Shown here piece after piece: positions 6,116-7,521 of a stretch of 7,521 bases of DNA. The translations under genes and the position numbers were made by a program. This DNA comes from an uncultured Collinsella sp. GTDB lineage: Bacteria; Actinomycetota; Coriobacteriia; Coriobacteriales; Coriobacteriaceae. Below the pieces are notes generated by a model. That model searched no databases, was not told the origin of the DNA, and was given only the letters and a program-made list of their open reading frames with translations. The stretch spans positions 1 to 7,521 of the forward strand of contig CAUHHV010000046.1 in assembly GCA_959606065.1 (NCBI GenBank). Direction: 5' to 3'. Positions within the stretch are counted from its first letter, which is position 1. Every line of letters starts with the position of its first letter.

Positions 6116-7386
6116 TGTGCGACAACAACACCCAGGCCATCGGGGATGACGGCGACCTTGGCATCGGCACCCTTCATCTCAAAGGCGAGCTTGAGCGCTT
6201 CCTCGATAGTGTTGACCGGCGTCATGTGCATATCCTTGAGCATCTGGTGATCGCACAGGTCGGTGACCATGATCACAGGGTGATGCGCCAGGATGCGGGC
6301 AAAGATCTGGCTCGTCCACTGATCGGGCAGGGTCTCGTCCTTAGGACGATCGATGCAGGCGCGCTCAAACTCTGCCGGATCGTTGTCGGCGATGTTGTGA
6401 TAGAAGCCCTCGCCGCCGTGACCGTCGGCACAACCGGCGACGTCGATGATCACGCCGCCCTCGGGAAGCGTGGCCTCGGCAGCGCACATGCCCTTCACAG
6501 CCTGATAGATGTTCTGATCGAGGGGGTAGCCGCCGTTAGTGGTAATGGCGATCTCGCACTCGACGGGCTCAACGCCGGCAAGGCTCTTCACGAACTCGCA
6601 GCCAGCCTCGTGCGCCTTGTGGATGTCGCCGGCAAAGGAGCCAATGACCTCGTGCTTGCCGTTGAGCACCACGTTGAGCACAAAGGCAAGGTGAGCCATC
6701 TCGGCGGCGGCAAACATGTCCTCGCTCACGTGGTTGTGGCACAGGTTGCCGGCACGCGAGTGGGAATCGTTCACAAACTGACCGTTGTGGTTGTACATGA
6801 TGGTCTTGTAGCTGGCGATGCCAGGCAGGACGGACTTGCGGCTACCAGAGAAACCGGCAAAGAAGTGCGGCTCAATAAAGCCCTCGGCAAGCAGCAGATC
6901 GCAATCGGCCGCAATCTTGTTGATGATGCACTCGCCACCAGAAGGCAGGGTGCCGATCTTTTTCATCATGCTGTCGTCAGTCGCGACGTGCATAACGATT
7001 TCTTCGTTGGCAACGATCTCCTCGCCGTACTTGTTGACGAGCTCCTCGTGCGTCGACGGACGATGCATACCCGTAGCAACCAGAATGCGAACGCGCGTCT
7101 CAGGCGCAGCGGAGTGGATGTGATGCAGCAGAATAGGCATCGTCACACGCGAGGGAACGGGACGCGTATGATCTGAGCTAATGATGACAATATCCTTCTT
7201 GCCAGCACAAAGCTCCTCGAGCGAAGGCGAGCCGTAAGGGTTGGAAAGCGACTCCTCCACCAGCTCTTCCTGCGATTTCGTGGTCTTAAACTCGTTTTGA
7301 TGACCTTCCATCACACCCGCGAAGTTCTTATCCTCGAGCTCCAGATGCAACGTCTTGTGGTCAAACGGCAGTTCACATTCAAACAA
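6109..7386 (-). CDS. larA: LarA, nickel-pincer-dependent lactate racemase
   Basis: Interconverts D- and L-lactate in the cytoplasm by hydride transfer to and from the nickel-pincer cofactor. 425 residues, against 424 in L. plantarum LarA. The functional residues fall at matching numbers: D72 and R75 in SSDHTRPVPS, H108 in ATGMHRPSTHEEL, H174 in IEPHFFAGFSG, K184 (cofactor-linking lysine, in SRKSVLPG), H200 (nickel ligand), and Q295 and K298 in YQAVKGM. W357 is one off the Lactiplantibacillus number. The TTG at 7386 is chosen because it puts LPFDHKT at the family's N-terminal position and has AAAGGAAGAGGG upstream. The longer ATG start at 7494 would add 36 residues unlike LarA. Related LarA-like racemases can use other 2-hydroxy acids, but these conserved residues and the LarD partner favour lactate. 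Probably first gene of a larA-larD operon. Confidence 0.96.
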   Translation of the reverse strand: MFECELPFDHKTLHLELEDKNFAGVMEGHQNEFKTTKSQEELVEESLSNPYGSPSLEELCAGKKDIVIISSDHTRPVPSRVTMPILLHHIHSAAPETRVRILVATGMHRPSTHEELVNKYGEEIVANEEIVMHVATDDSMMKKIGTLPSGGECIINKIAADCDLLLAEGFIEPHFFAGFSGSRKSVLPGIASYKTIMYNHNGQFVNDSHSRAGNLCHNHVSEDMFAAAEMAHLAFVLNVVLNGKHEVIGSFAGDIHKAHEAGCEFVKSLAGVEPVECEIAITTNGGYPLDQNIYQAVKGMCAAEATLPEGGVIIDVAGCADGHGGEGFYHNIADNDPAEFERACIDRPKDETLPDQWTSQIFARILAHHPVIMVTDLCDHQMLKDMHMTPVNTIEEALKLAFEMKGADAKVAVIPDGLGVVVAQH

Positions 7387-7395
7387 TGACGAGCG

Positions 7396-7407
7396 CCCTC
7401 TTCCTTT
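7396..7407 (-). promoter_or_regulatory. ribosome binding site that decides the TTG start of larA
   Basis: On the minus strand AAAGGAAGAGGG ends nine bases before TTG (7386-7384). This is a purine-rich Shine-Dalgarno match at a normal distance, and no in-frame ATG lies nearby. An out-of-frame ATG overlaps the next codons (GAATGT) and is not used by the LarA frame. Confidence 0.7.
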
Positions 7408-7521
7408 CAACTGACACACTAGATAAACCGTTGGAAGGATACGCCGCTCACCGAAAAACACCACCGTCCACCGACTCATTAACACAACGTTCATATTTGA
7501 CCCACAACAAAACGGCCGCGA
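7408..7521 (-). promoter_or_regulatory. larA upstream region
   Basis: Non-coding leader and promoter region of larA up to the window edge. AT-rich stretches (GTCAAATATGAACG and TGTTAATGAG near the edge, GGTTTATCTAG near 7420) are possible promoter parts, but no -35/-10 pair with proper spacing is convincing. The larB palindrome is not repeated here, nor is any other clear operator seen. Confidence 0.35.

Noticed and set aside
4941..6149. 402-codon plus-strand frame across the tetR end, the palindrome and the larD complement
   Set aside because: Crosses a terminator and is antisense to larD; low-complexity His/Asp/Gly-rich translation without a domain.
6112..7176. 354-codon plus-strand frame opposite larA
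   Set aside because: Antisense shadow of larA, which carries every catalytic residue on the minus strand.
7387..7494. N-terminal extension of LarA from the ATG at 7494
   Set aside because: The extra 36 residues do not resemble LarA, and a good ribosome binding site serves the TTG at 7386.

Overview
The window is a GC-rich, densely packed bacterial segment. Its core is a nickel-pincer (lar) lactate racemase locus. Protein sequence style, base composition and the gut-anaerobe character of the lar system suggest a high-GC actinobacterium of the Coriobacteriia (Collinsella-like). That placement is inferred, not proven from the sequence.

Layout. 1-1766 (minus) is aspS, aspartyl-tRNA synthetase, cut by the window edge a few codons from its 3' end. 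A 256-base divergent spacer follows and holds a strong hairpin in the aspS leader. 2023-2658 (plus) is a compact serB, phosphoserine phosphatase. A 114-base spacer with an 11-bp-arm palindrome then precedes a tight plus-strand unit: larB (2773-3555), a LarC1-type larC with a large polyhistidine segment (3566-4483), and a TetR-family regulator (4486-5025). The spacer 5026-5327 has a C-rich, G-poor tract and then a 125-base nested inverted repeat with a bidirectional terminator at its centre. Converging from the right on the minus strand are larA (6109-7386, TTG start) and larD, an aquaporin-type lactate channel (5328-6059).

How the genes work together. In the known pathway LarB carboxylates and hydrolyses nicotinic acid adenine dinucleotide to the dicarboxylated mononucleotide. 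LarE then installs sulfur, and LarC inserts nickel using CTP. The finished pincer is attached to a lysine of LarA, which interconverts D- and L-lactate. LarD lets lactic acid cross the membrane. The window therefore encodes cofactor synthesis (larB, larC) on one strand and the enzyme plus channel (larA, larD) on the other, meeting at a shared terminator. The TetR protein is a plausible local regulator, perhaps acting at the larB palindrome.

Notable points: larC stops at the boundary where the CTP-binding C-terminal half (LarC2) should begin, and no LarC2-like sequence follows. larE is not in the window. The second pore motif of LarD reads NQA, not NPA. A perfect 29-bp inverted repeat encloses the terminator. 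AspRS carries the histidine associated with non-discriminating enzymes. No wholly new system is evident; the most unusual elements are the truncated, His-rich LarC and the nested palindrome.
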